From Prorocentrum cordatum (Eukaryota > Sar > Dinophyceae > Prorocentrales > Prorocentraceae), in NCBI GenBank assembly GCA_963575745.1, contig CAUYUJ010014627.1:410001-474000 (forward strand): a stretch of 64,000 nt of DNA, read 5' to 3'. Of this stretch, positions 42,050 to 51,237 are shown piece by piece (position 1 is the first letter of the stretch; every line of letters begins with the position of its first letter). The position numbers and the translations under genes are program-made. The notes beneath the pieces were generated by a model. That model did not search any database. It saw only the letters and a list, made by a program, of their open reading frames with translations, and had not been told where the DNA came from.

Positions 42050-42828
42050 GCGCCCCTGCGCGCGGCAGCGGAGACGCGGCGTCGGTGCGAGCGAGCTGCG
42101 CAGGCCTTGCTGGCCCACTGCGGCGTCGCTCGGAAGAGCCCGCGGGCCCTTGGCGACGACGGCGAGGACGTTGGCGCCCTCATCGCGAACTACCTTGAGA
42201 ACCTCTGGGCCGCCGGTGCTGGAATCGCGGCCGCCAGCGACGCGTTGGAGGGAGCGCGCTGCGCAGCGCCTGGGCTGCGGCGGCGACTGGGCCTCAGTTG
42301 GGCGCTGCTTCAGACGTGGAGACGCCACGGGCCTGCTTCGAGGGCGCCGCCACTCACCGCCGAGGCGATTGCGGCCATGGCAGGATTCGCGCTTGCAGCC
42401 GGCGCCTTCGACGTCGCGGCGCTCCTCCTCATGTCTTTCGAGGGCATGCTGCGCGGCTCGGAGGCCTTCGCCCTCGCGGCGGGCGACGTCGTCGACCGCG
42501 GCGCGGCCGTCGTGGCGCGGGTTGCCTCGTCCAAGACCAATGCCGGCAAGGACTGCGCGGGGGCGGTTGTCGCCCGCTCCAGGCTGGCGCTGGCGCACGT
42601 GCGGATCGCAGTGCGCGGTCTCGGCCACGACGCGCGAATCTCGCGCAGGTCGCCCGCCCAGCTCCGAGGCGCGCTGGCCACTCGGGCGCGTGGCCTCGGC
42701 CTGCCAGGCCCCATCTCGCGGCGCAGCTGCCGCCGCGGGCCGCCTCAGACTTTTCTGAGAGGTCTAGTTCGGCGGAGGCGACCCTCGCGGCGGGCCGGTG
42801 GAGCAGCCCAGCCACGGCGCGCCTCTAA
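42050..42828 (+). pseudogene. Tyrosine recombinase of the DIRS-like element, catalytic Tyr lost
   Basis: Core frame: LIANYLENLWAAGAGIAAAS (about 42182), PPLTAEAIAAMAGFALAAGA, LLLMSFEGMLRGSEAFAL with catalytic-type Arg at 42452, then SSKTNAGK. A frameshift near 42690-42730 moves the C terminus to the frame ending AAEATLAAGRWSSPATARL-stop (42826-42828). The AGRW...ATARL context precedes the nucleophilic Tyr in this family. The codon there is TAA, one base from TAC or TAT. The recombinase would integrate the circular DNA form; this copy is inactive. Confidence 0.72.
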
Positions 42829-42989
42829 ATCAAGGGCACCGCTGCCGATCTCGCGCGCGCGAGGCCCCTCCACCGCCGGCGCCCGCGCGCGCGGTCGCGC
42901 GGGGCATCCCTCTCTTGCAGCTCGCCCCAGAGCACAAGCTGCCTCGTTCCATCGCCTTCTCCCGCCTCCTCCGCTGGAGCGGCTCAAGC

Positions 42990-43620
42990 TCCGGGGCTTC
43001 GGCTTCGCGAGGGGCGAGAGGTGGTTATCCGAGGCGGCCTCGCTTCGCTGCGGCCTGCCCTGGCGGTGGGCCGGGGCGCCTCGGCGGCGGCGAAACGAGA
43101 CCGCCTTGGATAAATGCCCCTCGCCCCTTGCTTAGCCGAAGCCTTGCGTCGTGAGGGCGTGATGTTTGGGGTGCTGATGTGAAGTCTCGATGTCTTTTGT
43201 TCCCCCCATCGCCTCCTCGCGTCTCCTGGGTCCAAGTGGCTCTGGGCATGCGAATCGGTTTCGCTGGGCTCGGGGGGGGGGGCACCCAAGGGGGCCTTGC
43301 TCCGCCGCGGCCGCTCTTGGAGCGCGCCTCGCCGCTTCGGCGGGGCGAAACGAGGTCCCCCTTGAATGGCCGCCCCTTGGCCTCTGCTCAGCCAGTGCCT
43401 TGTGCCCCCGGCGTGGTTGGAGTGATGATGCGAATGGCCTCTGCCGCTTGTGCGGAGAAGTCGGGGAAGAACGGCGGCCCCTCCGAAATGCCTTGGCTTC
43501 GCCGCGGGGAGCCTTTGCTCCCCCTGCCGCCTTTGGCGGGGCGCTGCCAGAACATCTCTGAGAGACCTCGCCTCTTTCCCCCTTTTCCCTGGCGGCCTCT
43601 TAAGTAAGTCGGCGCAAGGT
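42990..43620. repeat. GC-rich degenerate repeat, three ~190-bp units with short hairpins
   Basis: Units near 42990, 43240 and 43430 share GCGGCGAAACGAG or GCGGGGCGAAACGAGG blocks, TTGC/TCAGCC..GCCTTG blocks and unit starts of the type ATGCGAATCGG or ATGCGAATGG. Each has GC-rich self-complementary stretches. They lie between the recombinase and B1, so they belong to the non-coding 3' part of the DIRS-like element or to an insertion. Confidence 0.5.
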
Positions 43621-43699
43621 GCCAGTGTCTGGGGGATTTGAGAGCTTCACAGGTTTGTAAGGTACACGGACGGGCTTCAGCCACTAAGGGGTGAAATTT

Positions 43700-43932
43700 G
43701 GTAGCGTAGGCCCCTTCCCCAGTAGAAGGCTGGGGATGGTGACAATTCAGGGCCCCCTCCCGTCAGGAGGCGGCGGCAAGCGCGCGGGGGAGGTCCTCCG
43801 CCTCACGCTTGCCGTTTGTTGTTGTCCTGAAAACGGAGGGGGCCCCTGGATCCCGTAGATATGTCCCCTGCTTGTCTGGGTTGTTAAAGGGAGGTCTAGG
43901 GCTACTCTTACAAGTGGCGTGTCCGCGTGCAA
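43700..43932 (+). repeat. B1 repeat of the DIRS-like element
   Basis: From GGTAGCGTAGGCCCC at 43700 it is collinear with B2 at 44105-44341, including CCCGTCAGGAGGCGGCGGCA, GGGGGAGGTCCTCCGCC, ACGCTTGCCG and GTAGATATGTCCCCTGC. Internal hairpin at 43766-43813. Confidence 0.92.
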
Positions 43933-43950
43933 AGAAAAGGCGGGGTTGGG

Positions 43951-44035
43951 CATGTCAGCATGCAGGCCGCATACCCTTTTCCCCCCCTTTCGGAGGACAC
44001 GCCGCCCCCAACACGTCCGAAGCCTGTTTGGGCTC
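43951..44035 (+). repeat. A2 repeat of the DIRS-like element
   Basis: Direct copy of A1 (36070-36166) lying between B1 and B2. The core 43971-44035 differs from A1 by one substitution and by the length of a C/T run. Confidence 0.92.
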
Positions 44036-44104
44036 CCGCCCGCTAACCACCCAGTCCGCGCCGTGTGTTCAGCTTTCGCTATCTGCCAGTGCCGTAGCCC
44101 GGAA

Positions 44105-44346
44105 GGTAGCGTAGGCCCCGTCCCTAGTAGAAGGATGGGGATGGTGACAAGTGACAGGTCAGGGCCCCCCTCCCGTCAGGAGGCGGCGGCAAGCGCGTGG
44201 GGGAGGTCCTCCGCCACACGCTTGCCGCTTGCTGTAGCCCTGAAGACGGAGGTGGCCCGTGGATCCTGTAGATATGTCCCCTGCCTGTCTGGATTGTTAG
44301 TGTAGGCCTACTCTGACCAGTGTTGCGTGCCCGCACGCAACACTGG
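44105..44346 (+). repeat. B2 repeat and terminal hairpin of the DIRS-like element
   Basis: Direct copy of B1. An imperfect hairpin at 44186-44228 pairs GCGGCAAGCG with CGCTTGCCGC. The end is a perfect 12-bp inverted repeat: CCAGTGTTGCGT (44317-44328), six-base loop, ACGCAACACTGG (44335-44346). The following TA microsatellite lies outside. Confidence 0.88.
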
Positions 44347-44356
44347 TGGGGCTGGA

Positions 44357-44650
44357 TATATATATATATATATATATATACGTATGTATATATACACATA
44401 CATATATACATGAGGTTTATCGTTACGGGGTGTCATTTCACTGTCATCAGTGCGTTTCCGTATTGTCTCGGTCGCGGCAAAGATGTTCAATGATGTTGCG
44501 CAACCAATTTCACACGTTCTCTGTCTCTTTCTCTCTCTATGTCTTTATCTTGTTGTTTTTCTCTCTCTCTCTCTCTCTCTTTGTGTGCATGTGTGTGTGT
44601 GTGCGTTTGTTGTTGTTTTTTTCTCTCTCTCTCTCTCTTGTTCGCAGCGT
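44357..44650. repeat. (TA)n, (CT)n and (GT)n microsatellites
   Basis: TA/CATA repeats 44357-44411, CT repeats 44520-44580 and 44622-44638, and a GT run near 44590-44602. Confidence 0.9.
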
Positions 44651-45265
44651 CTCGTTATATATGTCTCTCTCCTGTCTAGATACACACAATTTTCAGAACG
44701 ATATCACTAGTACTTCTTGTCTCCGCCATGATGGCCCGCAGTTTCTCGGTTTCTCGCGTAGGCGATGCGAGCTCTGTGGTGGTATGCCCGCCTCGCTGCG
44801 CTGCGACGCAGTGGCGGCATGCGATATCACTTCCCAACCTCCGAAATTTTGCGGTCGAACACAGATAGGTTCCACCCCGTCGCAAGCGCGACTGCAAAGA
44901 CCAACTCGGTGCGCTGTTTGGCCTCGTCTTGCCTTGTCCTCGTTTTCCCCTCCGTGATGACACGCGTGAGCTGCATTGGCTTGCCGAATTTGCCCCTGGG
45001 CCAGAATTTGGCCCACAGAGGGCCCTGCGGGACGTTGCCGACGACGTCTGGAGCCCTCCCTCGTCCCGCCCTCTTTACACCTCCTGACGCCTCTCCCACT
45101 CCTCCTCCATCCCCCTTCTCCGTAATCCCTCGCCCTTCCTTGCTCCCGCGCGCGCGGGTGCGGAGTGGGGAGCAGGAGGAGATGGTCGGTCGGTCACTCG
45201 GTCGGAGACCTCGAGTGACTCAGTCTGCATAGCCCTGCCGGGGTGAAAGCCACAACGGTAGCCAT
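44651..45265. other. Unassigned sequence
   Basis: No gene or repeat is recognised. Confidence 0.4.
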
Positions 45266-45770
45266 CAGCCGAAAGGAGGAGGAGGAGGGGGAAGAGGAGG
45301 AAGAGGAGCAGGCGGAGGAGGAGGAGGATGGAGGAGGAGGAGGAGGAGGAGGAGGAGGAGGAGGAGGAGGAGGAGGAGGGGGAAGAGGAGGAAGAGGATG
45401 AGGAGGAGGATGGAGGAGGAGGAGGAGGAGGAGGAGGAGGAGGAGGAGGAGGAGGGAGGAGGAGGGAGGAGGAGGAGGGAGGGGGGGGGAGCTCCCTCCT
45501 CGCTCGTCCTCCCTGTGCGTCCACCTCCCTCTTGTGGCGTCCCCGTCCTCCCCCTGCCCCTCGAGGCGCACAGCAGTCCGCCTCGGGAGGACACTGAGCC
45601 GGGCGGAGCTGCAGTTCCTCCTCAGGGAGGGGCAGGCCAACGCGAGGCCAGCCCCAGTGGGGGAGCAGAGGGAGAGGGAGGAGGAGGAGGAGGAGGAGGA
45701 GGAGGAGGAGGAGGAGGAGGAGGAGGAGGAGGAGAAGGAGAGAGAGGGAAGGAGGAGGAAAAGAAGGGGA
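45266..45770. repeat. (GGA)n microsatellites
   Basis: GGA/GAA triplets at 45274-45490 and 45672-45765 with GC-rich unique DNA between. Leu-, Pro-, Ser- and Glu-repeat frames are artefacts. Confidence 0.95.
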
Positions 45771-46360
45771 CCCAGATCTCCCACGTAGCCATTTGTTGGA
45801 CGCCAGCGTTTTGCAATCAGTTGCTGCATTGGAAAGCCAACCTGAGAGCCCAGGCACTATGTACACAAAACGGCCTGGCGCGAGAGAAACACTGTCCTGG
45901 AGAGGGGGTCGATAGCGTCGGTGCTCGCACTGGAAGCGCAGACATCCAGTAGGTTGTGAACCCCCGCCGATGTTTCAGCAAGCCAGCCTGAAGAGATAAG
46001 ATTCGACTGTGGCTGCCTAGCAGGAAGATGAGGAGGAAGGGAGCCGGGGGGAGGAGAGGGAGGAGCTGTGATTGGGAGAAGCTTCTAGGGAAAGGGGCTG
46101 GAAGTCGAAGATATAGCAGAATTTCAGAGCTGGGCGCGGATGTCTCGGGTCGGTGTTGGACACCCCTCCAGGCGCCTCTGGCGCCGCCCTTGATGCGCTC
46201 CGCGTGTCAGGGTCGGGAGTCCAGCGCAGACTCTAAGAAGCCCGCGCGGACCTTCTAAAAGTCATGTTTATGCCGTGCGAATGGCCTTCGGTCCATACCG
46301 CCATCGTGTCTGGGTTGTGGGTCATGAGCCTCTAGGATGCTCGTTGGGATGTCGCGGGGG
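45771..46360. other. Unassigned sequence
   Basis: No gene is recognised. An 11-base match to the spliced leader at 45784-45794 is treated as chance. Confidence 0.4.
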
Positions 46361-46465
46361 GGGGCTCTCGGGGGCCCCTTGTGGGCCGTTTGGAGGCCTC
46401 TTGTGAGCCGCTTTTGGGTCTCTTGGGGCGTGTTGAGGACCTCGTAGGGGTCTCTGGGATGCAGC
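46361..46465. repeat. 'GGCCNTCTTGG' minisatellite, third locus
   Basis: Short run of the same 10-12 bp family (GGGGGCCCCTTGTGGGCCGT and following). Confidence 0.6.
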
Positions 46466-47171
46466 CATCCCTCGCTCGATCACAGGGCTCGCCGCCTCAT
46501 GAGTCTCGGTCTGCTTAGTGTCGCGCGGCCTGTCTGGCGACTGGTCGGCCCCTGCAGCCTCACTGGGCCTCCTCAGGAAATTACCTGCGATGCAGATGGA
46601 GCCAGCTTAAGTGAAGGGTGGTTTCGGAACACGAAATCCTTAAGAGCACTGTTCAGCTGCTCAGCTACAGTGTTGTTTGGGTCAGGGTGTTGACAGGTCG
46701 TTATCTCAAAGATATTCCAGTGGCAGGGTGACAACACGTCCAGGGCTGGGTGGCAAGAGTGCGTGCCACCACGCAAATTGCGTCTCGCACAGCGCAACCC
46801 ATCCATTTCATGGTTTGCTGGATACTGCGAAAGTGAGCTATGCTAACAGGCGTCTTGCCGCAACCATGCCACTGGCGGAATTAGTGAGGACGCTCGGGGA
46901 TCGAAATGGGCAGATGGACTGTACGTTAGCTGTCTTGGCCACTGGCGAAGCTTCTTACTCTGGGGTGCGCAGCCTTGCCAGCGGGGCGAATTGCGCAGCC
47001 GCGGACACGTTCGAACATAACTCCCACATTCTCGAAGGGCTCCCCCGCAGGATGGTTTCAGCAACGTGGTTTTGGAAGCGACGGAGGTCTCTGCTCCGAT
47101 CGCATGAGCGGCAGAGGAGGGAGGTGCCAGGATGAGAGGGACGACGACGGCGATGAGGGGGAGGCGGTCTG
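46466..47171. other. Upstream region of the nitroreductase gene
   Basis: No gene is recognised. A degenerate GAC/GAT-rich triplet stretch at 47138-47163 immediately precedes the spliced-leader relic, echoing the triplet repeats before both leader-tagged retrotransposons. Confidence 0.45.
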
Positions 47172-47193
47172 TACGTAGCCGTTTTGGCTCAGG
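47172..47193 (+). other. Spliced-leader relic upstream of nitroreductase gene
   Basis: 19 of 22 bases match DinoSL; differences are at leader positions 2 (C to A), 10 (A to G) and 21 (A to G). It lies 57 nt before the ATG, as expected for the 5' end of a trans-spliced mRNA copied into DNA. Confidence 0.82.
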
Positions 47194-47250
47194 AGGGTGC
47201 CGCCCATCAGCCGGCTGTCATTCCTTCGGTGGGGAATCTTCTCTTGCAGC

Positions 47251-48867
47251 ATGGGCACTGGGGCGTCCGCGGGACTGTCGGAGTGTTTGAACGCAGCCTC
47301 ACCGCAGGAACTTCGTGAGTGTGCGGAGGCGCTGCCAGAAGCCGAGCGGGCAAAGTTGTCCAGAGTGCTAGCGGGAGGTGCAGATGTCGGGAGGTTGCCC
47401 CTGGGTTTGCAGCATATGGCTTCGTGGCAGTGCACACGCAGCTTCGACCAAGCGAGGCCCGTGCCTAAAAAGATGGTTCTCGATATCCTCGAGTGTTCGC
47501 GCAGCCTTCCCACGTCGGCCAACACGCAGCCTTGGACAATCATCGTGGTCGAAGGTGACGCAAGGAACAAACTCAGCAAGAAGATGGCAGCGAAGTTCGA
47601 TGCTGGAGACGACGGCAAGTCGCAATATGTTGAGCGACCTTCGGACAGTCTTCCGCGCATGGACGAGGCAACGGCCGATTACGAGCGCCGGCTCTACGAG
47701 GATCATTTCAATCTTGCGCCAGACGACAAAGCCGGCCGGCGTGCGAAAGACCGGCAGAATTGTGAGTTCTGGGGTGCGCCAATACATTTGATTTTGTGCT
47801 CTCCTTACAAGCAGACTGTCGAGGATGGAGTCGATGGCATTCCCCTCGATATGGGCACATTGTTAACAGCTATCTTGTTTGCAGCACATTCTTACGGATT
47901 GGGAAGCATCCCGCAGTTTACCACAGCGAGATACCATGATTGTTGCCGCGAGGTCTTGGGAAATGACACATTGCCAGACGATCTCATGGTCACTTGTGGC
48001 CTCAGCATCGGGTGGCCAACGGGCGGTCGTGATCCGCGCGCGCACGCAGAGTTCGTGCCTAAGAAGTTGAGCGTCGCCGACGTAACCAACTGGTCTCAGT
48101 GCGATACAAGCTGGCTGACGGCCAACGCGGGAGCTGCTGGCGACGGCAAGGATCACACGCTTATCAAGCTCATCCAGGGCAGACACTGCTCGCACACCCT
48201 CGAGGCAGGGCGATCAGTCTCCAAAGATATCCTCCATGCAATCCTAGACGCAGCGTGCAATGCACATTCGATCGACAACTCGCAGCCATGGTCTGTCACA
48301 GTCGTCCAAGGTGCCAAGAGGGACGAGCTATCTAAGCGAATGCTTGAGCAGTTTGATGCTGGCTTCAACGGAGGGCAAACGTACAAGAAGTATGCGGCCG
48401 AAAACACACCGCAGATGCAGAAGGGCAAAGACACTTATGGGCAAGAGCTGTACGAGAAGAAGCACGGCCTGGCACGCGACGACGTGGACGGTCGGCGCCT
48501 AAAGTACAGGCCCAACTACGAGTTCTGGGGCGCCCCCCTAGTGTTGCTGCTGAAGTTGCCGAAGAAAGCGGTCTCGGGAACGTTCATCGACATCGGCTCG
48601 TTCATGTACAGCATCCTTCTCGCCATGCACGCCTACGGTCTCGGCGGCAAGCCTCTCGGCTCCACCGCCAAGTACACCGACATCTGCCGAGAGGTCCTCG
48701 GCATCGACGCCGTGCCAGAGCATGAGCACTTGATTTGCGGCCTCTGCATTGGCTGGCCCACCGATGGCCGCGACCCACGTGAGATGCCTGACTTCTTTCC
48801 GAGCCGCTTGACCCTGCAGGAAACTTGCCGTTGGGACGTGGACTCGTCTTGGTCGGCCCAGGCGTAG
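47251..48867 (+). CDS. Two-domain nitroreductase-family protein, single-exon retrogene
   Basis: ATG 47251 opens 538 residues without introns; an upstream in-frame start is only a GTG at 47197. Residues 2-6 GTGAS fit an N-myristoylation signal. Residues 18-45 are an amphipathic Glu/Ala-rich segment. Domain 1 (~60-280) has RSFDQARPV, LPTSANTQPW (86-95), EFWGAPIHLIL and DMGTLLTAILFAAHSYGLG (200-218). Domain 2 (~308-525) repeats these as RSVSKDILHAILDA, IDNSQPW (341-347), EFWGAPLVLLL and DIGSFMYSILLAMHAYGLG. S.N.QPW and the D.G...AA..YGLG helix are FMN-binding hallmarks of nitroreductases, usually homodimers of ~200-220-residue subunits. Two fused copies may form an internal dimer. They reduce nitro or quinone compounds with NAD(P)H; the substrate here is unknown. 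The spliced-leader relic upstream and intact frame suggest a functional retrogene. Confidence 0.9.
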   Translation: MGTGASAGLSECLNAASPQELRECAEALPEAERAKLSRVLAGGADVGRLPLGLQHMASWQCTRSFDQARPVPKKMVLDILECSRSLPTSANTQPWTIIVVEGDARNKLSKKMAAKFDAGDDGKSQYVERPSDSLPRMDEATADYERRLYEDHFNLAPDDKAGRRAKDRQNCEFWGAPIHLILCSPYKQTVEDGVDGIPLDMGTLLTAILFAAHSYGLGSIPQFTTARYHDCCREVLGNDTLPDDLMVTCGLSIGWPTGGRDPRAHAEFVPKKLSVADVTNWSQCDTSWLTANAGAAGDGKDHTLIKLIQGRHCSHTLEAGRSVSKDILHAILDAACNAHSIDNSQPWSVTVVQGAKRDELSKRMLEQFDAGFNGGQTYKKYAAENTPQMQKGKDTYGQELYEKKHGLARDDVDGRRLKYRPNYEFWGAPLVLLLKLPKKAVSGTFIDIGSFMYSILLAMHAYGLGGKPLGSTAKYTDICREVLGIDAVPEHEHLICGLCIGWPTDGRDPREMPDFFPSRLTLQETCRWDVDSSWSAQA

Positions 48868-49684
48868 CAAGCCCTTGACGACGACATCCTAAGAGCCAGC
48901 ATAATCAACATAATTGCCCGCATCAGCTTCACAATCGTCAGTTTCTCCGTGCCCGGTGTGGTTCGTGTAATCGGTTAGTGCCCCCCTTTCCGAATCTTGG
49001 AAGCGGTGAGTTATTATCATCATGATCACGGGTCCATCTCGATTCCAGTCAGAATCATATTGCCAACCACTATTGCTCCGTAGTGCCATAGGTCCCGTCG
49101 TTAGCCGACCCAGTGCCCAGCATTCCTGGCGATGGCTTCCCTTGGACAGCGCGCCCCCGATCACGATCGGACTCATCATCGCCACATCCACTGGAGGAGG
49201 AGGAGGAGGAGGAGGAGGAGTCGGCGCTTCTATACTTTGGGGGGAGCCTGCACGACAGGTGCAGGCAAGCAAACCATCAACCGGCTTGCTCGTGGTCTAT
49301 TACCCTCACAGCGGACAGCCTGGCCAGATGAGTCAGAGGAGTGCTTTTGAACCCCCTGAATTGGCTTTTCATTTTTTGCTGCCCCCCAGCGCGGATTTGG
49401 ACTTGCCCCCGCTGATGCGTCCGGGAGGAGGAGGAGGAGGAGGAGGAGGAGGAGGAGGAGGAGGAGGGCCCAGACCTCCGACCTTCTGCTTTTCGCCGCG
49501 CGGGCCCTGGGAGCTCTCGACCCCGGGCCCGGGACCGCGCCTCCTGCCGCGCGCCCGCCCCTCACGAGGCCTCGGCCCCGGGGGCCCGCCGACGACCTGG
49601 GAGGCGACGAAGCGTGGAGAGAGCGGCCCCGGGGAGGCCCAGAGGCCCCCCAAAGAGGTCGGGCGGGGGGCATAAAGGTGGAGG
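48868..49684. other. 3' flank of the nitroreductase gene
   Basis: No further gene. GGA microsatellites at 49195-49219 and 49425-49467. No poly(A) tract or clear signal AATAAA is seen after the stop, which is usual for dinoflagellates. Confidence 0.45.
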
Positions 49685-49799
49685 GGGGGGACCCAAATGA
49701 GGGGTGAAGAAAAGGGCATTTGGGCACCAATTGGCTCCAAAAAGGCCCCAAAGGTCCCCTTTGAGGGCCCTTTTCTTCACCCTCCATTTGGGCCACCCC
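49685..49799. repeat. Foldback element, ~33-bp inverted arms
   Basis: Left arm 49685-49717 (CCCAAATGAGGGGTGAAGAA and AAGGGC) is the near-perfect reverse complement of 49767-49799 (GCCCTTTTCTTCACCCTCCA and TTTGGG), with a 49-bp loop. It is too short to code; a miniature inverted-repeat element or transcript hairpin is possible. Confidence 0.75.
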
Positions 49800-50049
49800 C
49801 CATTAGCACCCGCCCGAGCACCAGGCTGCCGTAAGTCCCGATCCTCGAACCTCGAGGGCCGATCGTCGAGGAGCTGGAGGAGCAGCCAGAGGAGGAGGGG
49901 AAGGACGACCCAGACCGTCAGCGTCTCGACTTCGTGGCACTTCGCGTATCCCCACCAGTCCATCCAGAAGCGGTGCCCAGGCGAGTTGCATTGGTCAGGG
50001 AAGTGAAGGCGCATCCTATGGAGAAATGGAGGCAACCGTATATGCCTTC
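49800..50049. other. Unassigned sequence
   Basis: No gene or repeat is recognised. Confidence 0.4.
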
Positions 50050-50300
50050 TCTGATTTTTCGATGTGGGAGCCTCTGGGTCGTCTTGGGGCCCTCTTGGGG
50101 TCATTTCGGACGCCTTTGGAGTCCTCTTGAGGGCCCTCTTGGGGCTATCTTGGAGGACATCGATAAAAAAGGTGGAATCCCCCAACAGCGTCGCCTTTCT
50201 GGAACCCCCAGAACAGTTTCCTGGAACATTGTTGGGGCTGCATTGGAGCTCTATGTGGCCTCTCCTGGGGCTCTCTTGGGCTATCTTGAAGCCCCAGAAA
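50050..50300. repeat. 'GGCCCTCTTGG' minisatellite, fourth locus
   Basis: Same 10-12 bp family, with a unique island at 50158-50235. Confidence 0.7.
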
Positions 50301-50449
50301 CCCACTCCAAGCGAAAAGGCGAGAAGGCCAACATCATTCCCCAAGCAGTGCTTGCACGCAGGGGTTCTTACTTGGCTTTCTCAAGTAAGTGGTTGTGCAT
50401 CCTGGGTTTTTGGCCGGTGCCCGCCCGTGTGCGTTCCGCGCTGGGGTGG

Positions 50450-51000
50450 GGGGTACGCCGAGGTTTCGCCTGGTGCCCGCCAGTGGGCGCCTCATGGGCG
50501 CTCGTGTGCGCCCCGCGCCGCTGTCCCCACTGCCCCTGCTGGCCGCTCCGGCCCGCCTCCCCCTCCTCCCCTCGCGCGGCCGCCTTCGTCTTCGTCTCTT
50601 CCGCCTGCACGCCGGATAGTTTGCCTTCCGGTTGCCCCCGCCGAGGTCTCGCCGCCAGGCGCCCGCCCAGGGGCACCGCCCCGCGCTCCATGAGGGAGTG
50701 CCGAGGTCTCACCTGGCGCTCGCCCGTGAGCGCCTCGTGGGCGCTCTGCGCTGGAGGGTACCTAGCCCCCCTCGCATTGTGAAAACATCGCGGCGGGAGA
50801 TTTTTCCCAATTTTCGGCCTCTGGGGGCCCTTCCCGGGCCTCGGGATCATCAAAAAACGACTCAGGATGAAAATCCGGTCCGGGCGAAGGGGTGTAGACC
50901 TCTGGGGGTCGACGTTGTGAACAAAAATCACGACGTCGGGGGTCTGGGTATGCAGAGGTTTCGCCTGGTGCTCGCCAGTGGGCGCCTCATCGGCGCCCCG
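50450..51000 (+). repeat. Four scattered copies of a ~50-bp repeat
   Basis: Variants of 'GCCGAGGTTTCGCCTGGTGC' followed by CGCCAGTGGGCGCCTCATGG lie near 50456, 50639 (diverged), 50701 and 50953, the first and last nearly identical. They are separated by unrelated GC-rich DNA. No protein family is recognised. Confidence 0.6.
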
Positions 51001-51237
51001 GTCATCGTTTTCTCATCCACTTTTTTGCTGATCCGCGCGGGCCCTCGCACCCCGTCCCCTCCAGCCCGTGGAGCAGATCGTGGCTGCTGTTGGCGCCTGA
51101 GCAGGTGGAGTCTCCCTCATACGACGCACTGTTGCAAACCGTCGCATCAAGCAGAGGTCCGGAGCCAAGACCCCCCCCCCTCCCCTTCGCTTCCGCCCGA
51201 TGTCAAAACGCCGAATATCGCTCGCTTGCACACCGTA
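51001..51237. other. Unassigned sequence
   Basis: No gene or repeat is recognised. Confidence 0.4.

Larger units (their letters stand above)
36070..44346 (+). mobile_element. DIRS-order tyrosine-recombinase retrotransposon with split direct repeats, decayed
   Basis: Order: A1 repeat (36070-36166), gag-like frame (36328-37840), reverse transcriptase (39900-40660), methyltransferase-like end (41140-41380), RNase H (41495-41945), tyrosine recombinase (42050-42828). It then ends with B1 (43700-43932), A2 (43951-44035) and B2 (44105-44341). A1 ... B1-A2-B2 is the split-direct-repeat arrangement known for PAT- and Ngaro-type members of the DIRS order, which integrate through a circular intermediate using a tyrosine recombinase rather than an integrase. 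Multiple frameshifts and stops make this copy non-autonomous. Confidence 0.85.

Noticed and set aside
45783-45805. CGTAGCCATTT, an 11-base match to the spliced leader after a GGA tract
   Set aside because: Only 11 contiguous bases match and the rest diverges; a match this short is expected by chance at about this frequency in 64 kb on two strands. No gene follows.
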